DNA of 47,230 nucleotides from Methanomassiliicoccales archaeon. Lineage in GTDB: Archaea > Thermoplasmatota > Thermoplasmata > Methanomassiliicoccales > JACIVX01. A model generated the notes under the pieces. The model made no database searches, was not told the DNA's origin, and was given only the letters and a program-made list of their open reading frames with translations. The position numbers were made by a program, and so were the translations under genes. How positions within the stretch are numbered: position 1 is the first letter of the stretch; every line of letters begins with the position of its first letter. The stretch is taken from the NCBI GenBank assembly GCA_029907465.1, contig JARYLV010000013.1:1-47230 (forward strand), given 5' to 3'. Positions 18,328-26,844 of the stretch are shown one piece after another.

Positions 18328-19395
18328 ATGGGAGACCCTCTAATTGATTCACTTATCAGCGGCTTCAACAGCATCATGGACTATCTGAGTCAGCATACGC
18401 TTACTTGTCTTATTCCAGCGTTCTTCATCGCTGGAGCTATCGCTGCATTCGTCAAGAAGGAAGCGGTTCTCAAATACTTTGGGCCAAGTGTTAAGAAGAT
18501 CAAATCCTACACCATCGCCTCAGTCTCAGGGACAATACTCGCGGTCTGTAGTTGTACAATATTACCGCTCTTCGCGGGGATCTACAAAAAGGGGAGTGGT
18601 ATCGGTCCGGCAACGACTTTCCTTTTTGCGGGACCAGCAATTAACATTCTGGCCATTGTTTATACAGCTCAAGTATTGGGTTATGATCTCGGGGCTGCAC
18701 GGGCGATATCTGCAATCGCTTTGTCGATCGTCGTCGGGCTTATCATGGCTCTCGTTTTCAGCAAACATGACAAGGCACTTCTTAAGGAAGAGAAGATCTT
18801 CGTCGCTGCACAACCTTCCGATCCAAGGCCGAGATGGGTAGTTCCAATCTTCTTCATACTTCTCATCGCGATTCTTCTTATCGGGGCATCAAAGCTCGAA
18901 TGGGTTCCAAAGCTTGCTGCTATCTACGTGCTTACAATTATCGTCGCAGTCTTGCTTATCTATTATTTTGAAAAGGACGAGGTCACTAACTGGGCCATGG
19001 AAACATGGGATCTGACCAAGAAGATATTTCCGATATTAATTGCTGGTACCTTTATCGTCGGCGTTATCGCATATTTTCTTCCCCCAGAAACTTTCCGCCC
19101 GTATCTCGGCGATAATTCAATCGGGTCAAACCTCCTCGCATCGGTCATCGGTGCGATCCTTTACATGCCGACGTTGCTTGAGGTTCCCATTATTGGGACG
19201 ACTTTTGGCTATTCGACAGGTGTCATGGCTTCTGGACCGGCATTGAGCCTACTGCTAAGCGGTCCGACGACAAGCCTGCCCTCGTTGATCGTCCTCTATA
19301 GGATCATAGGTGCGAAGAAAACGTTTGTCTACTGGATCTCTGTTGTTCTCATATCTACAGCTGCTGGTTTGATATATGGCGCACTGGTGGGATAG
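18328..19395 (+). CDS. Permease of the ArsP/DUF318 type
   Basis: 355 residues, two sets of about four to five membrane helices around a charged loop (residues about 150-180). The first half has AVCSCTILPLFAGIYKKGSG, with Cys74 and Cys76, and LFAGPAINILAI; the second half repeats the pattern as PTLLEVPIIG and SGPALSLLLSGP. Relatives include ArsP (methylarsenite export) and other metal-linked permeases. The operon partners (a thioredoxin-like protein and a DGC protein) and the operator shared with ACR3 support an arsenic or soft-metal role. Whether the substrate is inorganic or organic arsenic cannot be decided. Confidence 0.82.
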   Translation: MGDPLIDSLISGFNSIMDYLSQHTLTCLIPAFFIAGAIAAFVKKEAVLKYFGPSVKKIKSYTIASVSGTILAVCSCTILPLFAGIYKKGSGIGPATTFLFAGPAINILAIVYTAQVLGYDLGAARAISAIALSIVVGLIMALVFSKHDKALLKEEKIFVAAQPSDPRPRWVVPIFFILLIAILLIGASKLEWVPKLAAIYVLTIIVAVLLIYYFEKDEVTNWAMETWDLTKKIFPILIAGTFIVGVIAYFLPPETFRPYLGDNSIGSNLLASVIGAILYMPTLLEVPIIGTTFGYSTGVMASGPALSLLLSGPTTSLPSLIVLYRIIGAKKTFVYWISVVLISTAAGLIYGALVG

Positions 19396-19396
19396 T

Positions 19397-19648
19397 ATGG
19401 GTCAGGAGAAACCGTGTTGCCCGGAATCTGCCGCGAGGAAGGTCAAAAAGCTGAATGTTGGGGGTTTTCAGGTTGGAATTGCCCATCTCGATGAGATCAT
19501 CGAAGAAGTCAAAAATCTGGGACTGAGGGACAGCGGAGAAATCGGAAAGCAATTACTCAAACGCGCCAAGATCTATAATTACATCCCCCCTGGTGCGGAA
19601 GGGGAGTATGCTGAAGCGCTTTTGAAAGAATATCTGAAGAGGAGGTGA
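19397..19648 (+). CDS. Small Cys-pair protein of the permease operon
   Basis: 83 residues starting two bases after the permease stop (ATG 19397; an earlier in-frame start inside the permease is unlikely). CC at positions 7-8 (EKPCCPESA) could bind a soft metal. The rest is helical and soluble, including IAHLDEIIEEVKNLG and NYIPPGAEGEYAEALL. I do not recognise a named family, but its place between a permease and a thioredoxin-like gene suggests an accessory or metal-delivery role. Confidence 0.7.
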   Translation: MGQEKPCCPESAARKVKKLNVGGFQVGIAHLDEIIEEVKNLGLRDSGEIGKQLLKRAKIYNYIPPGAEGEYAEALLKEYLKRR

Positions 19649-19653
19649 AGAAT

Positions 19654-19893
19654 GTGAAGATTGAGGTACTCGGAACAGGATGTCTGAAGTGCAAGAGGCT
19701 GGAAAAGCTCGTGCACCAGGCAGTAGAGGAGCTCGGTATAACGGCGGAGGTCGTCAAAGTTGAGGACATCGAAGAGATCATGAACCGGGGAATTATGATA
19801 ACCCCAGCTCTGTACATCGATGGCGAAGCGAAGGCCGTCGGAAGGGTTCCTACTCTTGACGAGATCAAATCGATGCTCAAAGGAGGGAATTAA
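19654..19893 (+). CDS. Thioredoxin-like redox-active disulfide protein
   Basis: 79 residues from GTG 19654, chosen because GGAGGTG lies 6 nt upstream; the frame opens at 19645. It has a compact thioredoxin fold with CxxC at the start of the first helix (GTGCLKCKRLEKL, Cys10 and Cys13) and the cis-Pro loop ITPALYIDGE. This family (redox-active disulfide protein 2) accompanies ArsP/DUF318 permeases in many genomes and may reduce or pass on the substrate. Its stop overlaps the next start by 1 nt. Confidence 0.85.
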   Translation: MKIEVLGTGCLKCKRLEKLVHQAVEELGITAEVVKVEDIEEIMNRGIMITPALYIDGEAKAVGRVPTLDEIKSMLKGGN

Positions 19894-20300
19894 TGGGAGT
19901 TCCTAAGCAAGAGGAGTGCCTCTGCGGTGGCGGTCCGATTTTGGTCTATGCTTGTTCAGGCGGCTCGAATGTAGGACAGATCACGAACGAGGTCGCCAAG
20001 ATGCTAGCTATGTCGGGAAGGGCGAGGATGTCATGCGCCGCTGGGATAGGCGGACACGTCAGTGGGATTGTCGAGTCTGCAAGGGCAGCAGAAACCTCGG
20101 TGGTCATTGACGGGTGTCACCTTGCTTGTGCGAAGAAATCATTCGAACACTTAGGACTTAAGCCAGCAATTCACGTCGTTGTCACGGACTTGGGCATAAA
20201 GAAATCATACGATCTGAATTCAATGCAAAAAGAAGAAGTCGATTTGGTCTTAAGTCACGTCGCGAATCTACTTCCGGCGCCGTTGAAAGTTAAAATTTAA
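19893..20300 (+). CDS. DGC-domain putative metal-binding protein
   Basis: 135 residues with the family's conserved parts: an N-terminal ECLCGGG, then YACSGGSNVGQITNEVA, CAAGIGGHVSG, and the name-giving DGCHLACAKKSFEH. The several Cys residues are thought to bind zinc or another thiophilic metal; no reaction is established. It is the last gene of the permease operon, and a second copy at 24361 sits behind a matching operator. T-rich sequence follows at about 20318-20323. Confidence 0.85.
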   Translation: MGVPKQEECLCGGGPILVYACSGGSNVGQITNEVAKMLAMSGRARMSCAAGIGGHVSGIVESARAAETSVVIDGCHLACAKKSFEHLGLKPAIHVVVTDLGIKKSYDLNSMQKEEVDLVLSHVANLLPAPLKVKI

Positions 20301-20881
20301 TTACAAGACTCAAATCTTTTTTCACATCAGCGATCTGTTCTCAAAGAGATGAGACGACTTTCTCTCTTTTCGGTGGGCCTACTCTTTCATATACTCGAGA
20401 GCGCGCATGATCCCTTTATTCCATTTAATTATCGAGGTTGATGAAACAAATCTCCTTAGATTTCCTCCCCTAAGCGAAAAACAATGCCAACAACATTAAT
20501 GCATACCGTTACAAAATGATTGGAACCCTATTCTTCGGTCTTTAACTCTCTTCGAACGGTGAATCAAAGTGTTGATCTTGAACTCGCTCTCTCGGTGGCT
20601 ATCTATCTAATTGTGTTTTTGACTTCCAACTTTGTTTTTACCGAACCGTCCTTGTTTTTATAGCTATGGAGGAATCCAAGGGATGATAGTTTTGTGCGCA
20701 TAGAAAAGAGAACACTTTCGTGCATCTCCACCTCGTCAGAAGACGTTTACATGAGTTGGATCCCCTCCAAAAAATCGATTTTTGAGATTTGCTCCGGATT
20801 TACCAGGTTCACAATGGCGAATATTAACGATAGTTTAATGCATTTCATCTCTTATACCTCTGATGAAAGAGGGACAGGGTC
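20301..20881. other. Intergenic region upstream of the ThiN-PurM gene
   Basis: 581 nt. An 82-codon frame overlapping the next gene has no ribosome site and unlikely composition. GTTTTTATAG near 20655 and CTTATACC near 20850 could be TATA boxes, and the second would give a very short leader. No RNA gene was recognised. Confidence 0.45.
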
Positions 20882-22528
20882 ATGGAGTTTGAAGATAGAG
20901 TCGAGATGTACGGAAAAATGGTACTCGCCCTCGAAATCATAGAGAATTCCAGAGATTTTGCATTCTTAATTCCAGAGGTCAGAACGAATCTCGTCTTTGC
21001 CTCGCCCAATGCGGCATCGCCTAAAGATGTCCTTGCCGTCGAGGGGAGAATTACAGTCGTTGATGGCTTCCCACGAGCTGCTGGCCCGATAAGATTCGGG
21101 GCATCGAATCATATGGCAAGGCTGATAATAGAAATCAACAAAAGGGATTCAAGTGTCCGCGCTGGCATCAATTTCGCGGGCACACCAGAATTGACAGAAT
21201 GGCTCAAAGGTTTTTGTGAGGGAAAGGGCTGGACCTTCGGCGTCATCGACCGGTCAAAAGAACCTGTTGAACTCTCATTAATAGACGGCGAGTCAATGCC
21301 CTGGAAAGTTGATGAACTGGTTCGATCCTCAGGCGGTAAGGTACCAAAAGTCTTCTATGAAACTGGCGCCGTTGGAAAAGAGCCCGTTTCCGTTCTAGTG
21401 GGAAAGGATCCAGTTGAAGTAGCGAGGGAAGCGTGCGAGATCGCAAGCGCGTTTTCTAGGGAAACCAGGGGAATGATTCGAAAAGGAGCAAAAGTCGGGA
21501 AAATAGCACCAGAGGAGTTCGAATCGATCATCGTCGGCAGATTCGGTGCAGTCGATAACACGGTAATCATACCCCCGAAAGCGGGTGTTGATGCGGGCGT
21601 GATCGATTTGGGCAACAACCTGGTCCTCGTGGTTGCGGAAGACCCGATTTTTTCTATTCCATCCCTTCCATTGGAGATGTTTGGGTGGTATACAGTCCAC
21701 ATAGGCGCGAGTGATGTGGCAGTGATGGGCGTTAAACCGCGGTACATGTGCTATACATTACTTGTACCGCCCGGAACTGGAAAATCGGATCTCGAGATCA
21801 TCGTCGATTCAATACATCGAGCTGCAATCGAACTCGATATAGCCATTGTCGGGGGCCACACGGGTTATTATCCCGGAATTACCACGCCTCTTATCGGTGG
21901 GATTACGGTCTTCGGGATTGCTGCGAAGGGGGAGTACGTCACTGCCGCTGGAGCAAAGCCTGGAAACGACATCATTTTGACTAAGGGGCCAGCGATCGAG
22001 GCTGTCGGAATCCTCGCATCTGTCTATGAAAAAGAACTGGTCAGGAGTTACGATGTTGACACGATTGAAAAAGCCAAGTCATTGATGCGGAAGATCTCTG
22101 TTGTAAAGGATGCGATGATTGCCATGAACACAAGCGGAGTAACAGCGATGCACGATGCGACGGAGGGCGGCGTGATCGGTGGTCTCTTTGAGATCGCGCA
22201 AGCAAGTAATGTCGGAATGGAGGTCGACGAGTCGCAATTTATAATTCCCGATGAGGTAGAGTTGATCTGCAAAGCGTTTAATATCGATCCTATCGAAGCG
22301 ATTTCTGAGGGATCCCTCATTATTACTGCGGCAGCGGAAAAGTCCTCTCAAATCATCGGCAACCTCAAACGTTCCGGTATCGAGGCATCTGTGATAGGGA
22401 AAGTCGTTGCCTCCACTGAGAAAAGAATTCTGAGGCGTAGAAATGGTGAAATGGTCCCGTTGAGGATCCCGGAGCAGGACCCCTTCTGGCCCGTATTTTT
22501 CGAAGGCCTTCCCTCAACGCCGTCATGA
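20882..22528 (+). CDS. ThiN domain fused to a PurM/HypE-like (AIR synthase) domain
   Basis: 548 residues in two parts. Residues 1 to about 195 match ThiN, the archaeal thiamine-phosphate synthase domain: LIPEVRTNLVFASPNA, VEGRITVVDGFPRAAGP, RFGASNHMARLI with the conserved His, and KEPVSVLVGKDPVEVA. From about 210 on it is an AIR synthase/HypE-like ATP-binding module: GASDVAVMGVKPRYMCY, IVGGHTGYYPGITTPLIGG, DATEGGVIGGLFEIA. The C-terminus lacks the Cys of true HypE. ThiN normally occurs with ThiD or an HTH. As ThiL (thiamine-monophosphate kinase) belongs to the PurM superfamily, a synthase-kinase fusion is conceivable, but the second half looks closer to archaeal COG0309 proteins. Confidence 0.8.
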   Translation: MEFEDRVEMYGKMVLALEIIENSRDFAFLIPEVRTNLVFASPNAASPKDVLAVEGRITVVDGFPRAAGPIRFGASNHMARLIIEINKRDSSVRAGINFAGTPELTEWLKGFCEGKGWTFGVIDRSKEPVELSLIDGESMPWKVDELVRSSGGKVPKVFYETGAVGKEPVSVLVGKDPVEVAREACEIASAFSRETRGMIRKGAKVGKIAPEEFESIIVGRFGAVDNTVIIPPKAGVDAGVIDLGNNLVLVVAEDPIFSIPSLPLEMFGWYTVHIGASDVAVMGVKPRYMCYTLLVPPGTGKSDLEIIVDSIHRAAIELDIAIVGGHTGYYPGITTPLIGGITVFGIAAKGEYVTAAGAKPGNDIILTKGPAIEAVGILASVYEKELVRSYDVDTIEKAKSLMRKISVVKDAMIAMNTSGVTAMHDATEGGVIGGLFEIAQASNVGMEVDESQFIIPDEVELICKAFNIDPIEAISEGSLIITAAAEKSSQIIGNLKRSGIEASVIGKVVASTEKRILRRRNGEMVPLRIPEQDPFWPVFFEGLPSTPS

Positions 22529-22622
22529 ACTCTTCCACGATCTTTTCAATACCAGTTAGTGCGGGGTTTGAAATCACGAAGGTTTGGATTGGTATCCACG
22601 GCAGTTGCTGATTATCATTTTT

Positions 22623-23783
22623 CTACCATGATCTAATTGGAGAGATCTCTCTCAACGTTCTGACAGCCTCCGGGATAACATCGAGGAAGTAGTTGACCTC
22701 TTCAAATGTGTTCATCCTGCTCAGGCTAACTCTCAACGACCCCCTCGCCTGTTCAGGCCTGAGCCCGCATGCGAGTAGGACGTGTGATGGCTCGAGATCC
22801 TTCGTAGAACACGCTGAGCCAGTTGACGTCGCAATTCCTCTCATATCGAGTTGAAGCACGAGGGCCTCTCCCTCTACAAAGTCGAATCTGAAATTAGCAT
22901 TGTTGCAAAGACGCTTGTATCGATGGCCATTGAGATAGGAATCTGAGACTCTAGAAAGGACACCGTCAATGATGCGCTCTCTCATCGCCTTCATTTTTTC
23001 AACATCTTCTATCATGCTTCGCATACCGATCTCTACCGCCTTACCCAGACCGACGATTCCGCTGACATTTTCGGTCGACGAACGAAGCCCCCTTTCATGA
23101 CCGCCACCGTACATGATCGGCCTTATCTTTACTCCGTTGCGGACGTAGAGGGCACCGACGCCTTTTGGGCCATGGATCTTATGCGCTGAGAGTGATAGCA
23201 GATCGATTGAGTCCTTTACGACATCAATTGGCATTTTCATGAATGCTTGAACCGCATCTGTGTGAAATAGCGTCTTGTGATCATGAGCAATTTCGCCGAT
23301 CGCTCGGATCGGCTGAATCGTGCCGATTTCGTTATTGGCTGCCATGACTGATACAAGTATCGTTTGACGGGTCATTGCTTCTTTGACCGCTTCCTCAGAA
23401 ACAATTCCTTCGCTACTCACCGGCAAATAGGTGACGCTAAATCCCTGACTTTCCAAAAATCGGCAGGTGTGAAGTACGGCATGATGCTCAATCGCGCTCG
23501 TGATAATATGATTTCCTCGATCCTTATTTGCGAATGCGATGCCTTGGATGGCAAGATTGTCTGACTCCGTCCCTCCCGAAGTAAAAATGATCTCCCTTGA
23601 TGTTGCATTGAGCGCCTTAGCAACGATTCTCCTTGCCTCCTCCATTGCCTCCTGCGCCTCACGCCCAAAAGAATGGAGGCTTGAGGCGTTCCCGAATTTT
23701 TCATCGAAGAATGGCAGCATCGCCTCGACGACTTTCGGATCAACCCGCGTCGTTGCACTATTATCAAAGTAGACCTTCGGCAT
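22623..23783 (-). CDS. Cysteine desulfurase, NifS/IscS type
   Basis: 386 residues, PLP-dependent. It has YFDNSATTRVDPKV at the N-terminus, the PLP-Lys in SLSAHKIHGPKGVGAL, and the catalytic persulfide Cys in STGSACSTKDLEPSHVLLA. It takes sulfur from cysteine for Fe-S clusters or thio-cofactors. ATG 23783 is chosen because GGTG sits 7 nt before it and the usual family start is MPKVYFDNSATT; an in-frame start at 23789 is possible. No IscU-type gene is adjacent, but the surrounding genes are rich in Fe-S proteins. Confidence 0.92.
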   Translation of the reverse strand: MPKVYFDNSATTRVDPKVVEAMLPFFDEKFGNASSLHSFGREAQEAMEEARRIVAKALNATSREIIFTSGGTESDNLAIQGIAFANKDRGNHIITSAIEHHAVLHTCRFLESQGFSVTYLPVSSEGIVSEEAVKEAMTRQTILVSVMAANNEIGTIQPIRAIGEIAHDHKTLFHTDAVQAFMKMPIDVVKDSIDLLSLSAHKIHGPKGVGALYVRNGVKIRPIMYGGGHERGLRSSTENVSGIVGLGKAVEIGMRSMIEDVEKMKAMRERIIDGVLSRVSDSYLNGHRYKRLCNNANFRFDFVEGEALVLQLDMRGIATSTGSACSTKDLEPSHVLLACGLRPEQARGSLRVSLSRMNTFEEVNYFLDVIPEAVRTLREISPIRSW

Positions 23784-23789
23784 CGACAA

Positions 23790-24317
23790 ACACCTAATTT
23801 GATTAACTATTGTTACAATCTATCTCTTTTATACATATTTCGTTTTTGGCGAAGGATGATGGTCGACCGGAGATAAATAAATGAAGATTCCATTCATTTT
23901 TTTGAATACTGATTGATTATTTTTCGATAGTTTTGATTAGAAAATGCCTGATTTTTTGGATCGATTTATGCAATCGATCAGAAAGGGTCATAGGCTGAAA
24001 TAGATCACAAAGAAATAAATGTGATTGAAGGGCCACGGAGGGATCCGAGCAAGGAGGTTCGAAACATATAGATATCGTGAATTTTTACTAAATGGAGGAA
24101 TCACTCATTATTCTTCATATTTGCTGGTCATTCCCAAAATGCGTCAGGATTCATTCGATTGTCTATAACTTGCCATGCTTGTTTTTACTATCATAATCCT
24201 GTCAGCAAAATGATTAATGAATTGATCTGTCGAGAACAGCTCATTTCGAGTAATCAGAATATTTTGTTTTTTTACCGATTGTTTGCATTTTTTAATTCAT
24301 GATCTCGAAACCTTTCA
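23790..24317. other. Intergenic region upstream of the second DGC gene
   Basis: About 530 nt, very AT-rich, with no open frame of note. A short GC-richer island at about 24030-24060 contains GGTTCGAAAC but cannot be folded into a tRNA T-arm. The left end must contain the cysteine desulfurase promoter (TTTTATACAT on the plus strand at 23828-23837 is palindromic enough to serve either way). Confidence 0.4.
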
Positions 24318-24322
24318 ATAAA

Positions 24323-24361
24323 TTATATATAATATGGAAATAATTTCAAATTAATTTGAAA
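24323..24361 (+). promoter_or_regulatory. Promoter and perfect palindromic operator of the DGC/DUF169 operon
   Basis: TATA box TTATATATAA at 24323-24332, followed by TTTCAAATTAATTTGAAA at 24344-24361, a perfect 18-nt palindrome of the form TTCAA-N6-TTGAA. It covers the predicted transcription start and the first base of the open frame, the same layout as at 18299 and 17961. Confidence 0.7.
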
Positions 24362-24762
24362 TGGTGAGAAACGTGAATGAAAACTCTCAAAAAGAAAACG
24401 AAAAGGAAATCCTTCTGGTGAGCTGCAGCGGCGCTTCAAATACAGGGACACTGTCTGATTGTGTGGTGAGGGAACTTGTAAATGAAAATCCGAAAAAATA
24501 CAAGTTGCTTTGCTTACCAGCACTTGCTCTTGGCCGCAAGAACGCGATGGAGAGTTTGAAAAACGCCAGTCATATCATTGTCCTCGATGGCTGCGCGATG
24601 AAGTGTGCAACCCAAATTCTGCAAGAAAAGGGACGGTTACCAGACGTTTCGATTGAATTGGCAAAAGATTGTGGGATAAAAAAGAACATGATTCCCACTT
24701 GTGAAAAGGAAGATGTCAAAAAAATCAAAGAATTGGTAAAAAGGGCGACGGAAAATTGGTGA
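24361..24762 (+). CDS. DGC-domain putative metal-binding protein, second copy
   Basis: 133 residues if begun at ATG 24361; GTG 24373, preceded by GGTGA, is an alternative that would leave the operator fully untranslated. It shares with the copy at 19893 the pattern SCSGASNTGTLSDCVVREL, a Cys-containing middle (LLCLPALALGRK) and DGCAMKCATQILQEKG. It is probably co-transcribed with the ferredoxin-DUF169 gene 5 nt downstream. The two copies are divergent in sequence, so this is not a recent duplication. Confidence 0.83.
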   Translation: MVRNVNENSQKENEKEILLVSCSGASNTGTLSDCVVRELVNENPKKYKLLCLPALALGRKNAMESLKNASHIIVLDGCAMKCATQILQEKGRLPDVSIELAKDCGIKKNMIPTCEKEDVKKIKELVKRATENW

Positions 24763-24767
24763 TTTGC

Positions 24768-25700
24768 ATGGTCGAAAAGATCATTTTTGACTCTGACAAA
24801 TGTACGATGTGCGGGAAATGTATCGAAATATGTCCGGGCAACGCCCTCGAAATGGGTGACAATGCTCCCCGTCTAATCAACAGCGAACTCTGCTCCCTCT
24901 GTGGAGTATGCGAAGATCAGTGTCCCGTTGGTGCGATTACTATCCCGTCAAAGCCTGCTGCGGTCTATCAAGCGACGATTATCACAGGTGATCCAGGTAT
25001 TGTTGAAGTATCAGAAAAAATCGCTAGCTTACTCGACCTCAAGAAAATGCCTGTTGGGGTAAAATTACTGAACCAGCAAGAATCGCCTTCTCCAGGATTT
25101 AGAAAGGTCGATATTCCACTCCGACACTGCGTTTCCGTTCATATGGCGTCACTTGGTGCAAGCCTTTATCTCCCCGGTGAAATGCACGCTTGTTCTGCCG
25201 CCAAAGCCGCACTCGGGATTGCGGAATTACCTGAAAAAGTGAAATCTGGTAAGGTTCCATATATGCATGGTCTTGCCGCATCGGAGAAGATCGCTGCGCG
25301 GATTATGGAAGAAGTTCCAAAGCTTGAGCCGGGTAGTACGGGAGGGACTTTGGTTGCCCCCCTTAAGAGTTTTGTTGATGCCCCCGACGTTGTAATTATC
25401 ACCTGCCTTCCAAAACAGGCGATGTGGATTGCTAACTCCCTTCTATATTCGACTGGTGGCCCACGGATTACAGCAAATTTCGCAGGTATGCAAGCTTCTT
25501 GCGGAGATGTGACGACAATACCGTTGAAAACAGGTAAAGTCAACTTCTCACTCGGCTGTTATGGCTGTCGGTCAGCCGGTAAGCTCCGAGATGAAGAGAT
25601 GTACGTGGGCATTCCGTGGTCTATGATTCATTCAGTTGTCGGAGGGCTTATTGGTCTGAGAAAGGCGATGGGAAAGCTGGAAGCGCGTATCCAAAGCTAA
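24768..25700 (+). CDS. Ferredoxin-DUF169 fusion protein
   Basis: 310 residues. The first 60 hold two 4Fe-4S motifs (CTMCGKCIEICPGN and CSLCGVCEDQCPVG). The rest is a DUF169 domain (about 75-305) with MHACSAAKAALGIAE, VIITCLPKQAMWIANSL, MQASCGDVTTIPL and SLGCYGCRSAGKLRDEEM. DUF169 proteins occur in anaerobes and the function is unknown. ATG 24768 is chosen with GGTGAT just before it; TTG 24756 and GTG 24759 are also in frame. With the DGC gene it forms an operon under the TTCAA-N6-TTGAA operator, which hints at a redox or metal response. Confidence 0.85.
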   Translation: MVEKIIFDSDKCTMCGKCIEICPGNALEMGDNAPRLINSELCSLCGVCEDQCPVGAITIPSKPAAVYQATIITGDPGIVEVSEKIASLLDLKKMPVGVKLLNQQESPSPGFRKVDIPLRHCVSVHMASLGASLYLPGEMHACSAAKAALGIAELPEKVKSGKVPYMHGLAASEKIAARIMEEVPKLEPGSTGGTLVAPLKSFVDAPDVVIITCLPKQAMWIANSLLYSTGGPRITANFAGMQASCGDVTTIPLKTGKVNFSLGCYGCRSAGKLRDEEMYVGIPWSMIHSVVGGLIGLRKAMGKLEARIQS

Positions 25701-25712
25701 TTGTTACCTCCC

Positions 25713-25720
25713 TTTTTTTT
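25713..25720 (+). terminator. T8 terminator after the DGC/DUF169 operon
   Basis: A run of eight T starts 12 nt after the stop codon, followed by further T-rich sequence. This is the usual form of intrinsic termination in archaea, which needs no hairpin. Confidence 0.55.
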
Positions 25721-25820
25721 CGATTTTCTTGCTTTTGGGAATTCTTGAGTTGTAGTTTGCTTACATTACATTCAATGTCGATAGATGTGGATTCTTTCAG
25801 CAATGCATTTTCTGGTGATT

Positions 25821-26138
25821 TCAATCGGATGAGGTGTTGCTCAGACTGCGAGGTTGCCCGTCGACTAACTCATAGATCAATTTGCAAACTTTTTCAGCAT
25901 CGTCTTTCATATTCGCTTTGATTAGGATCTTACCATTTGGATAAATATGGCAAACAGTTCCAGTATCTTCAAATAGAACGAGCAAAAAACATCCGAGGCG
26001 CGTAATTTCCTGAACACCAACATTCTTGAGTTTCGATTCAAGGTTCTCGAGATTAATCTCTAGTCTCTCTTTTGGTGTTGCCTCAAATTCTTCAATTCCA
26101 GAACAGAGTTTTCTCATAACAAATTCAACAACTGTCAT
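25821..26138 (-). CDS. Small protein, TBP-like half-domain, unknown
   Basis: 105 residues. The central part (GCFLLVLFEDTGTVCHIYPN, GKILIKANMKDDAEKVCKLI) has the strand-turn-strand-helix pattern of TBP-like or related folds and resembles the first domain of the neighbouring Fe-S protein. It overlaps that gene by 4 nt and is probably its partner. Two or three Cys residues are present but no complete cluster motif. I do not know the function. Confidence 0.65.
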   Translation of the reverse strand: MTVVEFVMRKLCSGIEEFEATPKERLEINLENLESKLKNVGVQEITRLGCFLLVLFEDTGTVCHIYPNGKILIKANMKDDAEKVCKLIYELVDGQPRSLSNTSSD

Positions 26139-26683
26139 CTCTTATCCCTTTTCAGCCCTGCCTGGATTAGCAGAGAATCAATCTTCTCCCTCGTTGATCT
26201 GTAGTTTTCTTGGGATAACGGTTGACAGCTTTCTATTTGGGCTCGGCCTTCGAGAATCTCCACCGCAAACGCCATGCACGTCGGGAAACCGCATTTGCCG
26301 CAGTTACTCCTCGGCAGAAGTCTGAGAAGATCGATTATCCCGACCTTTTTCCGTTTCTTATATTCCTCTGGGTCGATTTCGTTTTTCCTCTCTTTCACAT
26401 CCTCTATCCAGTCAACAACTTCTTTAATGACCCGTTCCGCTTCATCTAGATCAGTTAGCTGAGTTATCCCTACATTGCCCTCCCCATCGATTGAGATGAT
26501 TCTTTCCTTTGATTTATATGATAAGACATTGGCCCCCTCATTATAACTAGAACCAAGTCGATCGCTTGCGAGGTATGGTAAAAGGGATTGGATATCGCCT
26601 TCGATTCTGTAGATCGCTCTGATTTTCCTGCTGTCCGCGATACATGGCAGCGTTTCGACAAGCGCCCATTTGAAACTACCCAT
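26135..26683 (-). CDS. Fe-S protein with CODH/CFeSP-type 4Fe-4S domain
   Basis: 182 residues. The N-terminal domain (about 1-95) has the pattern LGSSYNEGANVLSYKSKE, IISIDGEGNVGITQ, LDEAERVIKEVVDWI. The C-terminal part (about 118-160) is the 4Fe-4S domain found in the corrinoid protein of CO dehydrogenase/acetyl-CoA synthase and in Rnf/NADH-linked proteins: SNCGKCGFPTC then ESC, i.e. C-x2-C-x4-C-x16-C. It may supply electrons for reactivating a corrinoid protein or for another low-potential reaction; no such enzyme is in the window. It is transcribed away from the gene at 26845. Confidence 0.75.
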   Translation of the reverse strand: MGSFKWALVETLPCIADSRKIRAIYRIEGDIQSLLPYLASDRLGSSYNEGANVLSYKSKERIISIDGEGNVGITQLTDLDEAERVIKEVVDWIEDVKERKNEIDPEEYKKRKKVGIIDLLRLLPRSNCGKCGFPTCMAFAVEILEGRAQIESCQPLSQENYRSTREKIDSLLIQAGLKRDKR

Positions 26684-26748
26684 TGGATCTAACCATCCTT
26701 ATCAGGGATTCACAGAGATTCTTTTTTTCAGAATCGATTTGTCATCAG

Positions 26749-26785
26749 TATTAAATAGCCCTGAGCTATTTCAACTTTTTTGAAA
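26749..26785 (+). promoter_or_regulatory. Promoter with a related inverted repeat, spacer one base shorter
   Basis: TATTAAATAG (26749-26758) followed by TTTCAA-CTTTT-TTGAAA (26769-26785), centred 23 nt downstream. The arms match the operators at 18299 and 24344 exactly, but the spacer is 5 nt rather than 6, so membership in the same regulon is less certain. The box is nearly symmetric and may also serve the divergent Fe-S gene pair. Confidence 0.5.
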
Positions 26786-26844
26786 ATTCGTGTATGGGCG
26801 AAATATTAAGGAGCGATCAACTCGGTTTCGGATTGGTGAAATCA

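Noticed and set aside
20694-20942. 82-codon frame before the ThiN-PurM gene
   Set aside because: Overlaps the well supported gene start at 20882 and has no family features or ribosome site.
24030-24070. GGTTCGAAAC resembling a tRNA T-loop
   Set aside because: The flanking bases cannot form the T stem and no anticodon or acceptor stem was found upstream.
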